From: an uncultured Roseovarius sp.
GTDB lineage: Bacteria; Pseudomonadota; Alphaproteobacteria; Rhodobacterales; Rhodobacteraceae
Length of the DNA: 64,000 nucleotides
NCBI GenBank assembly: GCA_934501475.1
Contig: CAKSUL010000001.1
Coordinates: 20,846 to 84,845, forward strand
Direction: 5' to 3'
The notes beneath the pieces were generated by a model. That model was not told where the DNA came from. It ran no database searches and was given only the letters and a program-made list of their open reading frames with translations. The position numbers were made by a program, and so were the translations under genes. Shown here in pieces: positions 18,216 to 26,039 of this stretch (positions are counted from its first letter, which is position 1; each line of letters begins with the position of its first letter).

Positions 18216-19303
18216 CCGTCCTCCAGATGCAAAAGGATACCCGTGGCCAGCAGAAAGGATGCAACCGGCGGTGCCCATGCGGCCAGCAGAATGGGGATCT
18301 GGCCGTTCTCACCCAGCACCTGCGCAAAGTTGCGCAAGTAATACAAGCTGAATCCCAGCATGATCGCGCCCAGCACCGAAACCCCGGTCTTCGTGGTGCG
18401 CACATGCCCCATGGTAAAGGCCGCCGCCACCAGAACCAGCGCCATCAGGAACAGCGGCTTGGCCAGTTCCATCTGGAACCAAACGCTATAGCGGCGCGCG
18501 GAAAAGCCGGCCTGTTCCAGTTGCGAGATGAATTCGGGCAGGTCCCAGATCGGGATGTATTCGGGCTTGCCGAAACTGTCGATGATGCGGTCCTGGGTCA
18601 GGGCCGAGGGCACGGTGAAACTGTCCAGCTGGCGCGCGCTGGCCTCGGGGTTGGTGCCCAGCGACAGATCCCACAGCTTGGCATCGCGCAGATGCCATTG
18701 CCCCACCTCCAGTTCCGCGGTGCGCGCGGTGATGCGGCGCAGCGGTTCGCCGTCGGGGGAAAAGGCGATGAAGGTGGCGTTATAGAGCGTGGTGATGTCC
18801 GAACTGGCGCGCCCGGCATGGATCACGGTCTGGCCAAGTTGGCTGCCCTGGCGCAGCCACAGCCCCTCGGACGCGATGGCCAGCACGCTGGAGCCGCCGT
18901 CGCGGTGACCGCTGACCAGGGTCTTGTAGCGCTTGGACGAGGCGGCGACGATCGGGTTCAGCATGGTGATCGACACGATGCCGATCAGCGCCGCCACCGT
19001 GACCGGAGCCACCAGCCCGCGCAGCGCCGAGCGCCCCGCCGCGCGCACCACCACCAGTTCCGATGAGCGCGCCAGGCGCACGAACAGCGCCACCGCCGCA
19101 AGGATCACGATCAGCGGCATGATCTCGTAATTGGCGTGGGGCATGTTCAGCAACACGATCTCAAGCACGTCCCACAGCGGCAGATCGGGAAAATCGCCGA
19201 TTTCATCCACCAGGTCGATCAGCGCCAGCAGCACCACGAACACGCCGGTGATGCCCAGAAAGGTCCACAGGAACTTGCGCGCGAAATAATAATGCAGGAT
19301 CAT
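18212..19303 (-). CDS. lptG: LPS export ABC transporter permease LptG
   Basis: 363 residues; the ATG at 19303 overlaps the lptF stop by 4 bp and begins MILHYYFARKFLWTF, the typical start of a first membrane helix. Six membrane segments are expected, three near each end, around a periplasmic beta-jellyroll domain (about 100-260). With LptF and the ATPase LptB it extracts LPS from the inner membrane. LptB is not in this window. Confidence 0.95.
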   Translation of the reverse strand: MILHYYFARKFLWTFLGITGVFVVLLALIDLVDEIGDFPDLPLWDVLEIVLLNMPHANYEIMPLIVILAAVALFVRLARSSELVVVRAAGRSALRGLVAPVTVAALIGIVSITMLNPIVAASSKRYKTLVSGHRDGGSSVLAIASEGLWLRQGSQLGQTVIHAGRASSDITTLYNATFIAFSPDGEPLRRITARTAELEVGQWHLRDAKLWDLSLGTNPEASARQLDSFTVPSALTQDRIIDSFGKPEYIPIWDLPEFISQLEQAGFSARRYSVWFQMELAKPLFLMALVLVAAAFTMGHVRTTKTGVSVLGAIMLGFSLYYLRNFAQVLGENGQIPILLAAWAPPVASFLLATGILLHLEDG

Positions 19304-20442
19304 GACGCCGCCCCCCTGCGCCTGAAGGGCGCCAGCGCCGCGCGCAGGATCTCGGGATGCGAGGCCAGCCCCAGCAACAGCGCCGCCAGCGCGAAACCGG
19401 TCAGGATCGGCAGATAGATCAGCGGCCACAGCGCCCCATTGTCCAGAACCGGCCCTGAAACCGCCCCCTCGATCAGCTTGATCCCCACCAGCAGCACAAA
19501 GGCGGTCAGGATCTGACGCCAGACGCCAAAGCGGCTGTATCCGCCCAGCAGCAATGTCGCAAACCCGATCAGCGCCGCGACGATGCACATCAGCGCCTGA
19601 CTGAAACGCCCGTGCAACTGGCTTTTGATCAGCCCCATCGGCGCGCCGGTCTGTTCGGCGATGACGCCGGGCTGGCGGATCAGATCCAGCGTCGAGGTAA
19701 AGGCGATATTGCTGACATTGATCGCATCCTTGTTGACCAGGCTGGTCACGTCATAGGAAAAATCGTCGAAATGTGTGGTGAACAGGCGCAGCCCGTCGCG
19801 CCGCAGCGTCTGGGCCAGCCCGGCCAGCATGACCAGTTTCGTCCCGTCCCCCTCCTGCACCAGATAGGCGCGCGCCGAAGTGTAGGTCACCGGCGTGTCA
19901 GGGTTGCGCCGGTCGGACAGGAACACGTTGCGCAATTCGCCCTCGGGGGTGATTTCGCGGATGTAGAAGGTGACGCCGGGGGCGGGATGGAGGAATTCGC
20001 CCTCGGTCAGCAGCTTGGCGGTGACGTTGCGCGACAGTTCGGCCTTGCGCTCTTCCAGTTCGTGCAGGCTGGACGGGACCAGGAAATGCGTCAGCAGCGA
20101 CGCCATCAGCGCCACGATGATCCCGTAAAACAGCACCGGGCGGGCCATCCTCCAGGGTGAAAACCCGGTGGCCTGCATGACGGTCAGTTCGCTTTCGGTG
20201 CTGAGCCGGTTGGTGACGTAGACCGCGCCCGCAAAGGCGGCGATCGGCAGGATCATCCCGATGACGCCGGGCAGCGTCAGCGCGGTCAGTTCCAGAAACA
20301 CCCAGGCCGATTGCCCGTCACTGATCAGACGGTCGAACATGCGCACCGCCTTGTTGATCCAGAAGATTGACACAAGGACCAGCGCAAAGAAACCGAACAG
20401 CACCATGAATTGCGACAGCATGTATCTGTCGAATCTGGTCAA
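19300..20442 (-). CDS. lptF: LPS export ABC transporter permease LptF
   Basis: 380 residues from a TTG start at 20442 preceded by a GGGGGG Shine-Dalgarno; an ATG seven codons in is possible but less well placed. Begins MTRFDRYMLSQFMVLFGFF, with further helices near ALTLPGVIGMILPIAAFAG, and has the paired N- and C-terminal membrane bundles and central periplasmic domain of the YjgP/YjgQ family. First gene of the minus-strand LPS export operon; it diverges from pepA over a 205-bp shared promoter region. Confidence 0.95.
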   Translation of the reverse strand: MTRFDRYMLSQFMVLFGFFALVLVSIFWINKAVRMFDRLISDGQSAWVFLELTALTLPGVIGMILPIAAFAGAVYVTNRLSTESELTVMQATGFSPWRMARPVLFYGIIVALMASLLTHFLVPSSLHELEERKAELSRNVTAKLLTEGEFLHPAPGVTFYIREITPEGELRNVFLSDRRNPDTPVTYTSARAYLVQEGDGTKLVMLAGLAQTLRRDGLRLFTTHFDDFSYDVTSLVNKDAINVSNIAFTSTLDLIRQPGVIAEQTGAPMGLIKSQLHGRFSQALMCIVAALIGFATLLLGGYSRFGVWRQILTAFVLLVGIKLIEGAVSGPVLDNGALWPLIYLPILTGFALAALLLGLASHPEILRAALAPFRRRGAAS

Positions 20443-20647
20443 CGAAATCCCCCCGAAACGCTATATCTGGTGGCACGCTATCCCAAAAAACCAACGGGGA
20501 AAACTGCAATCTCTGCCCATAGGCGCCCGGGTGCCATTGCACATTCCGCCAAAATCGCCAGATTCCGGGGTCAGGCCCGTGTCGCGCGAATCTGTCGATG
20601 GGCAAATCGCGCGCCCCGCGCGGGCACCGCACCAAAGGAGCAGCACA

Positions 20648-22156
20648 ATGACCACACCGGTTTCCGTCACTTTCCACGCCGCAGACATCGACCAGATCGC
20701 CAAAGCCGAGGGCCGCGTCGCGGTGGTGGTCACGCCCGATGGCAAGCTGGACACGGCGGCGCGCCGGGTGAACCGCCTGACCAAGGGCGCGCTTGCGCGT
20801 CTGGCCGCAAGCGAGGCGTTCACCAAGATGAAACCGGGCGACGTGACGACGCTGGCCTGGCCCGCCGGGATGGCCGCGCAGGCGGTGGATGTGGTCAAGC
20901 TGGCGCGCGGGGCCAAACCGCAGGAGGTGCGCAAGGCCGGCGCGGCTCTGGGCAAGCTCAAGGGTGATGCGGCGCTCAGCGTTCAGGCCGCGCAGTTGCG
21001 CCGTCCGCTTGATCTGGCGCTCGGGATCGTGTTGCGCGCCTATGAATTCACCACCCACAAGACCGCCGCAGACAAGCAGGCAGGCAAGCCGGCGGGCAAG
21101 CAAGCGGACAAGCCGGCAGGCGCGCTGGCGATGATCGTGTCCAACCCCGATGACCTTGCCGCCGAGGCCGCGACGGCGCTGGCCGTGGCCGAGGGCGTGT
21201 TCTTTACCCGCGATCTGGTGAGCGAGCCTGCCAACCACCTGACGACCACCGAATTTGCCAACCGGATCAGCGCGATGACCGATCTGGGCCTCAAGGTGAC
21301 GGTGCTTGAGGAAAAAGAGCTGGAAAAGCTGGGGATGGGCTGTCTGTTGTCGGTGGGCCACGGCAGTGCCAGCCCCTCGAAAGTGGCGGTGATGGAGTGG
21401 AATGGCGGCAAGAAGGGCGAGGCCCCGCTGGCGCTGATCGGCAAGGGCGTGGTGTTCGACACCGGCGGGATCAGCCTGAAACCGGCGGCCGGGATGGAGG
21501 ACATGACCATGGACATGGGCGGCGCCGGCGTGGTGGCGGGCGTCATGCGCACATTGGCGCTGCGCAAGGCGCGCGCCAATGTGGTCGGTCTTGTGGGGCT
21601 GGTCGAAAACATGCCCTCGGATCGCGCGACGCGCCCCGGTGATGTGGTCACCTCGATGAAGGGCGACACGGTCGAGGTGATCAATACCGATGCCGAAGGC
21701 CGCCTCGTTCTGGCGGATGTGATGTGGTATGCGCAGGAGAAATACAAACCATCCGCGATGATTGATCTGGCCACCCTGACCGGCGCGATCATCATCGGGC
21801 TGGGCCATGAAAACGCCGGCGTGTTTTCCAATGACGATACGCTGTGCCGCAACTTCCTGCGCGCCGCCGAGGCCGAGGGCGAAGGCGCGTGGCGGATGCC
21901 CTTGGGGCAGGCCTATGACGACATGCTGAAAAGCCAGATCGCGGACATGAAGAACGTCGGGGAACGCGCCGCGGGCTCGATCACGGCGGCGCAGTTCCTG
22001 CAACGCTTTGTGCAGGACGGCATCGCATGGGCGCATCTGGACATCGCCGGGGTGGCCTCGGTCAAGGCCGATACCGCCTATGCCCCCAAGGGCGCGACCG
22101 GATGGGGGGTGATGGCGCTGAACCGGCTGGTGGCGGATGTCTACGAGGCCGACTGA
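20648..22156 (+). CDS. pepA: leucyl aminopeptidase PepA (M17)
   Basis: 502 residues; the ATG at 20648 follows an AAAGGAG ribosome-binding site, while the much longer upstream open frame has none. The C-terminal catalytic domain carries the M17 metal/active-site motifs: GKGVVFDTGGISLKP, DMGGAG and the signature NTDAEGRLVLAD. A Lys/Ala/Gly linker with an internal repeat (KQAGKPAG then KQADKPAG, about residues 144-159) joins the two domains. Cytoplasmic hexameric aminopeptidase; in some bacteria also a DNA-binding protein. holC overlaps its stop by one base, the usual pepA-holC pairing. Confidence 0.96.
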   Translation: MTTPVSVTFHAADIDQIAKAEGRVAVVVTPDGKLDTAARRVNRLTKGALARLAASEAFTKMKPGDVTTLAWPAGMAAQAVDVVKLARGAKPQEVRKAGAALGKLKGDAALSVQAAQLRRPLDLALGIVLRAYEFTTHKTAADKQAGKPAGKQADKPAGALAMIVSNPDDLAAEAATALAVAEGVFFTRDLVSEPANHLTTTEFANRISAMTDLGLKVTVLEEKELEKLGMGCLLSVGHGSASPSKVAVMEWNGGKKGEAPLALIGKGVVFDTGGISLKPAAGMEDMTMDMGGAGVVAGVMRTLALRKARANVVGLVGLVENMPSDRATRPGDVVTSMKGDTVEVINTDAEGRLVLADVMWYAQEKYKPSAMIDLATLTGAIIIGLGHENAGVFSNDDTLCRNFLRAAEAEGEGAWRMPLGQAYDDMLKSQIADMKNVGERAAGSITAAQFLQRFVQDGIAWAHLDIAGVASVKADTAYAPKGATGWGVMALNRLVADVYEAD

Positions 22157-22635
22157 TGGGCGCGGTCTATTTCTATCACCTGACGCGCCGCCCGCTTGAG
22201 GTGGCGTTGCCGATGCTGCTGGAGCGGGCGCAGGGCGCGGGCTGGCGGGTGGCGGTGCGTGCGCGCGATCCGGCGCGGATCGAGTGGCTGGATGCGCAAC
22301 TGTGGGAAGGCGGCGCGCAGGACGCGTTCCTGGCGCATGGGCGCGCCGATGCGCCGCACGCGGCGGATCAGCCGATCCTGCTGACCACGACGGCCGATCT
22401 GCCCAATGGCGCGGTCTGCGTGATGGCGGTGGATGGCGCCGAAGTGGGCGCGGACGAGGTGCAGCGCCTTGAGCGGGTCTGCATCCTGTTCGACGGCAAT
22501 GATGCGCAGGCAAAGGACGTGGCGCGGGACCAGTGGAAGGCGCTGACCGGCGCGGGCTGCGCGGCGCAATACTGGTCGGAAGACAGCGGGAAATGGGAAA
22601 TGAAGGCCGAGACGCAGGCAGCGCCCCGGCCCTGA
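22156..22635 (+). CDS. holC: DNA polymerase III chi subunit HolC
   Basis: 159 residues, ATG sharing one base with the pepA stop (TGATG). Begins MGAVYFYHLTRRPLE and has the chi pattern AGWRVAVRARD, LDAQLWEG, FLAHG, QPILLTT and CILFDGND. Chi bridges the clamp-loader complex to single-stranded-DNA-binding protein; SSB is encoded at 46.9 kb. Slightly longer at the C-terminus than the E. coli protein. Confidence 0.93.
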   Translation: MGAVYFYHLTRRPLEVALPMLLERAQGAGWRVAVRARDPARIEWLDAQLWEGGAQDAFLAHGRADAPHAADQPILLTTTADLPNGAVCVMAVDGAEVGADEVQRLERVCILFDGNDAQAKDVARDQWKALTGAGCAAQYWSEDSGKWEMKAETQAAPRP

Positions 22636-22654
22636 AGGCTGTTGGAATGATCGC

Positions 22655-22671
22655 CCGGCCCGTCTGGCCGG
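22655..22671. terminator. short hairpin between holC and the rhodanese gene
   Basis: CCGGCC-CGTCT-GGCCGG, a 6-bp stem, sits in the 51-bp gap between two convergent genes and is followed on the plus strand by TTCAAT. It may end transcription in either direction, but there is no clear T-run. Confidence 0.35.
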
Positions 22672-22686
22672 TTCAATCGGGCCGGA

Positions 22687-23283
22687 TCACTCGGGCCGGA
22701 TATGGACCTTGTCCTTGTTCAGGTCATAGCTCCACGGCAGGCCGGAATTCTTCCAGCCATCTTTCAGCCGCCATGGCCCGTTGGGATGGTCCTTGACCGT
22801 GCCGCCCTCAAAACCGTCGACGACCACATAGACCTGTTCCAGTCCCAGCGGTTTCAGCGCGGTCGCCGAGGGCGCGCCGCGCGTCCCGCCCGAGCGGCAC
22901 ATCAGGATCACCGGATCGGATTTGCTCAGCCCGCGCGCCTCCATCGCGGCCTGCACGCCGCTGGCGAAATCCGGGTTCGCCTCCATCTCGAAAACCGGCT
23001 TTTCCGGGTTCCACGCCGCCGCATTCACCAACATGAACGGCACGTTCACATCCACCACGTCGGTAAAGCCGGTGAACATGATCTCGATCGGTTCGCGCAC
23101 ATCGACGAACAGCACGCCATCGCCCAGCTTCTGTTTCATGTCGTTGGCTTCGGCTGCGGTCAGGTAGAGGCCCCATTCGGTCTGGTATTTGGGGTCTTCC
23201 GGCGCATCCGCCGCCATGGCCACCGGGGCCTGCATCAGCATCGTGCCCGCGACCAGCGCGGCTGCGAAAAATCTGCGTTTCAT
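22687..23283 (-). CDS. periplasmic rhodanese-like sulfurtransferase
   Basis: 198 residues with a signal peptide (core ALVAGTMLMQA, cleavage near VAMAA, residue 25) and a single rhodanese domain (about 35-170). The active-site cysteine is C129 in the loop CRSGGTRG, six residues as in classical sulfur-accepting rhodaneses; VLFVDVREPIEI is the usual early signature. It would move sulfane sulfur in the periplasm; partner unknown. It lies 22 nt downstream of the DsrE-family gene on the same strand, with a GGAGAG ribosome-binding site, so the two are very likely co-transcribed from the FNR-box promoter. Confidence 0.88.
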   Translation of the reverse strand: MKRRFFAAALVAGTMLMQAPVAMAADAPEDPKYQTEWGLYLTAAEANDMKQKLGDGVLFVDVREPIEIMFTGFTDVVDVNVPFMLVNAAAWNPEKPVFEMEANPDFASGVQAAMEARGLSKSDPVILMCRSGGTRGAPSATALKPLGLEQVYVVVDGFEGGTVKDHPNGPWRLKDGWKNSGLPWSYDLNKDKVHIRPE

Positions 23284-23305
23284 GATTTTCTCTCCGTTTT
23301 CAGGC

Positions 23306-23767
23306 TCAGAAGGACAGGACGCGGGTGTCGTCGTCCATCAGGCGGGCCGCCATGTCCGCAGGGGCGGCAACGCCGACGCCTTCAAGCAGGGCTTCGGGGC
23401 CAGCGCCCTTGCCCGGCAGATAGATCGCGCAGACCTCGACCGTGCCGCCGTTCTGCATGATCATCTTCATCAGGCCCTGCGGGCTCATGTCCTGGGGGGG
23501 CTGCGGGGCAGTCGCGCTGGCAGGCGCGTCAACCAGCGCCAGATCGCCGCCCGGGCCGCAAAGCAGCATATGCGTCTGCGCGCCGGCCTTGAGCGACTGC
23601 ATGGTCAGGACCATGCCCATCAACTGGGTCTGGGGGTGTTCGCTGGTGATGACGGTGACCAGTTTCATGGCGTCCTCCGCATGGGCCGGGGCGGGGGCCA
23701 CGGTCAGGGTTGTCAGGGTGGCAAGCGATGTGAGGGTGGCAACGGCCAAAGCCGATAAAGTGCGCAT
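23306..23767 (-). CDS. periplasmic DsrE family protein
   Basis: 153 residues from the ATG at 23767, preceded by GGAGAAAG; a long upstream open extension lacks support. A signal peptide ends near APAHA (residue 30). The mature part is a DsrE/DsrF-like fold: MKLVTVITSE, MLLCGPGGDLAL (C70) and TVEVCAIYLPGKG (C113, the position of the usual sulfur-carrying cysteine). DsrE proteins accept and relay persulfide sulfur. Paired with the rhodanese gene this suggests a two-protein periplasmic sulfur relay (inference). An FNR-type box lies about 73 bp before the start codon. Confidence 0.85.
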   Translation of the reverse strand: MRTLSALAVATLTSLATLTTLTVAPAPAHAEDAMKLVTVITSEHPQTQLMGMVLTMQSLKAGAQTHMLLCGPGGDLALVDAPASATAPQPPQDMSPQGLMKMIMQNGGTVEVCAIYLPGKGAGPEALLEGVGVAAPADMAARLMDDDTRVLSF

Positions 23768-23833
23768 GTCTTTCTCCTTGATCAGGCACGGATAGGATTC
23801 ACCCGATGTTAGGAGGTCGCGGAAATGATTACT

Positions 23834-23847
23834 TTGACTTGCATCAA
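23834..23847 (-). promoter_or_regulatory. FNR/CRP-family binding site upstream of dsrE-rhodanese
   Basis: TTGACTTGCATCAA is TTGAC-N4-ATCAA, a near-palindromic match to the FNR/FnrL consensus TTGAT-N4-ATCAA. Its centre is about 73 bp before the DsrE start codon, compatible with an activating site near -41 of a promoter with a roughly 30-nt leader. It is also about 107 bp before the divergent GST start. Which Crp/Fnr protein binds cannot be read from the site. Confidence 0.6.
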
Positions 23848-23953
23848 TGAATTTGAATATGTCTTCTGGGTCGCTTGGTCTGCTTGAGGGGCGGTTGTTT
23901 ATGCGCCCCAACTGCGTATGATCCCTGCCACGACAGCGGTTTCGGAGGGGCAG

Positions 23954-24604
23954 ATGGCAGAACCGGTCACGCTGCATGGCTACCGGTATAGCGTCTATAC
24001 CCGCGCGGTGCGTATTGCGCTGGATCTGAAAGGCGTGACTTACCAGCGCGTCGAGGTCGATCCGTTTTCCACGCTTGATCCTGCCTATCTTGACCTGCAT
24101 CCGTTCGGGTGCGTCCCGGTCTTGTCTCACGGCGCTTTCGACATCTTCGAAACCGGTGCCATATGTCGCTATGTTGACCATGCATTTGACGGGCCACCGC
24201 TACAGCCCGATGATGCCAGGGCAATTGCGCGGATGACCCAGGTCATTGCGATAATTGACAATTATGGGTATTGGCCGATGGTGAGGCAGGTGTTCGAACA
24301 CCGGGTTTTCCGCCCTCTGGAAGGTGGGATTGCAAGCCCGGAAGAGATATCGAATGGCCTGGTCGCGTCGCAGAAGGTTCTGTCCGCGCTGAATCGCATC
24401 TCCCGGGAAGGTATCGTTCTGACCGGTGAAACCGTCACTCTTGCAGACTGCCATCTTGCGCCGATGATCGCCTGTTTCGTGCATGCGCCCGAAGGGGCGC
24501 AGGTGTTGCGCTCTTTCCCCGCGCTGTCCCACTGGTGGGAGCAGGTTTGCGAAATGCCCTTCATGCCACGGACCGAACCCGATCTGTCCGCGCTCAGGCG
24601 CTAG
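23954..24604 (+). CDS. glutathione S-transferase family protein
   Basis: 216 residues. The ATG at 23954 is preferred over one 12 codons earlier because GGAGGGG lies just before it. N-terminal thioredoxin-like half: VTLHGYRYSVYTRAVRIALDLKGV, with PFGCVPVL (the cis-Pro motif), and FETGAICRYVDHAF as the glutathione-contacting region; an all-helical C-terminal half contains the LTGETVTLADCHLAPMI motif. Substrate unknown; cytoplasmic. Monocistronic. Confidence 0.88.
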   Translation: MAEPVTLHGYRYSVYTRAVRIALDLKGVTYQRVEVDPFSTLDPAYLDLHPFGCVPVLSHGAFDIFETGAICRYVDHAFDGPPLQPDDARAIARMTQVIAIIDNYGYWPMVRQVFEHRVFRPLEGGIASPEEISNGLVASQKVLSALNRISREGIVLTGETVTLADCHLAPMIACFVHAPEGAQVLRSFPALSHWWEQVCEMPFMPRTEPDLSALRR

Positions 24605-24655
24605 GCAAACACCCGCAAGGCTCCGCCGGACAGACCACCAGCATGGCGCAGAAAT

Positions 24656-24667
24656 CCCCCCCCCCCC
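24656..24667. repeat. 12-base C homopolymer beside a 12-bp palindrome
   Basis: Twelve consecutive C (24656-24667) in the 69-bp gap between the converging GST and protease genes. Next to it TTCAGCGCTGAA (24672-24683) is a perfect palindrome that spans the protease stop codon. Confidence 0.85.
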
Positions 24668-24673
24668 TGAATT

Positions 24674-25255
24674 TCAGCGCTGAAGCACCAGCATCCCGTC
24701 CGAGATCTGGATGGTGCTGAACCGGTGCAGATAGCTCATCCCCAGCAGGGATTCATGCAGATCGCCGTCATTCACCACGGCCCGCAATCCGGTGTCGCGA
24801 ATGTCGCCGACCGCGATACTGTCCAGCCGCACCGGGGCGGTGCGCACCACGCCATTGGCGGTGTTGGCCTGACCGAGAAAGGCCAGATCATCGGGGTTCA
24901 GCCCGGCGGCGCGCGCATCGCGCCGGCTGAGCACGATGTCGGTGGCGCCGGTATCGACGACGAACCGGATCGGCGCGCCGTTCACCTCGGCCAGAAGGTA
25001 GTAATGGCCGTCATTTGCGCGGGGCAGCTCGATCCGCTGGGCGGAATCGAACACTGTCTGGCTGGGCTGCACGGTCTGGCGGATGTCGCCCCACAGCCCG
25101 TAGGCCGCGATGACCCCGACAAAGATCAGCCCCCACAGCATCAATTGCTGCGTCACCTTGCCCAGATTGTCCCGATTGGCGGCCACGAACCAGAACACGA
25201 CCGCCGCGCCCAGCACGATCAGATAGACCAGATGCGCCATATCAAAACTGTCCAT
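24674..25255 (-). CDS. membrane-anchored retropepsin-like aspartic protease
   Basis: 193 residues from the ATG at 25255. Two N-terminal membrane segments (about 5-24 and 35-55: LVYLIVLGAAVVFWFVAA, LMLWGLIFVGVIAAYG) precede a single retropepsin-like domain with the catalytic D-T-G in RFVVDTGATDIVLSRRDA and a LLGMSYLHRFSTIQI second motif. Clan AA proteases of this bacterial type are homodimers; physiological substrate unknown. Complete. Third downstream of the ABC-F gene on the same strand. Confidence 0.88.
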   Translation of the reverse strand: MDSFDMAHLVYLIVLGAAVVFWFVAANRDNLGKVTQQLMLWGLIFVGVIAAYGLWGDIRQTVQPSQTVFDSAQRIELPRANDGHYYLLAEVNGAPIRFVVDTGATDIVLSRRDARAAGLNPDDLAFLGQANTANGVVRTAPVRLDSIAVGDIRDTGLRAVVNDGDLHESLLGMSYLHRFSTIQISDGMLVLQR

Positions 25256-25339
25256 GTCGGTCCTTTCCGCAACCTCTGCGCTGAATATAGGGGCGCGGGG
25301 GGCGCGTTGAAAGATCACGGCGCGGGATCGGCGGCGTGC

Positions 25340-25957
25340 CTAACCCGACAGGCCAAAGCCGCGCAAGCCGTCCAGCACGAACTGCACCGCCAGCGCCGCC
25401 AGCAGCATCCCGAACAGGCGGGTCAGGATATTGATCCCGGTCTTGCCGAGCGCGCGCTCCAGCAGGCTGGCGCTGAGCAGAAAGAAGAACAGGATCACGA
25501 TCACGACGATCATCATGCCCACCACCGCCAGAAACCCGCCCCAGCCCGGCTGTTGTCCGGTCAGCAGAATGACCGAGGCAATGGCGCCGGGGCCGGCAAT
25601 CAGCGGGATCGCCAGCGGAAACACCGACGGGTCGGGGTGCTCTTCTTCTTCGGCGCTGCCTTCGCGGCGTTTGCTGCGCCGCTCGAACAGCATTTCCAGC
25701 GCGGTCAGGAACAGCAGCATCCCGCCGGCGATGCGAAAGGCGTGCATCGAAATGCCGATCAGCCCCAACAGCGCCTCACCAAAGGCGGCAAAGGCCATCA
25801 GCACGATCATCCCGGTGACACAGGCGCGCAGCGCGATGGCGCGCCGCATGGTCGAATCCATGCCCTTGGTCAGCGCCACGAACATCGGCGTCAGCGCGAA
25901 CGGATCCAGGATCACGAACAGCGTGACGAAGGTCGAGATGAGAAAGAGGCTGTCCAT
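25340..25957 (-). CDS. MarC family integral membrane protein
   Basis: 205 residues with six predicted membrane helices. Conserved features: FVILDPFALTPMFVALT in the first helix, FAFGEALLGLIGIS-like second and third helices, PLAIPLIAGPGAIASVILL in the fourth, and an acidic/basic cytoplasmic loop (RRSKRREGSAEEEEHPD, about 94-110). The molecular function of MarC/YhgN proteins is unsettled, despite early multidrug-resistance naming. It lies between the protease and ABC-F genes, all on the minus strand. Confidence 0.9.
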   Translation of the reverse strand: MDSLFLISTFVTLFVILDPFALTPMFVALTKGMDSTMRRAIALRACVTGMIVLMAFAAFGEALLGLIGISMHAFRIAGGMLLFLTALEMLFERRSKRREGSAEEEEHPDPSVFPLAIPLIAGPGAIASVILLTGQQPGWGGFLAVVGMMIVVIVILFFFLLSASLLERALGKTGINILTRLFGMLLAALAVQFVLDGLRGFGLSG

Positions 25958-26039
25958 GCCGATCCTTGGCCGATCCTTGCTGCGTTTCGGGCCGCTTTAG
26001 CGCGTCACCGGGGTGTTGGCAACCGCGCGGCAGGTCGCA

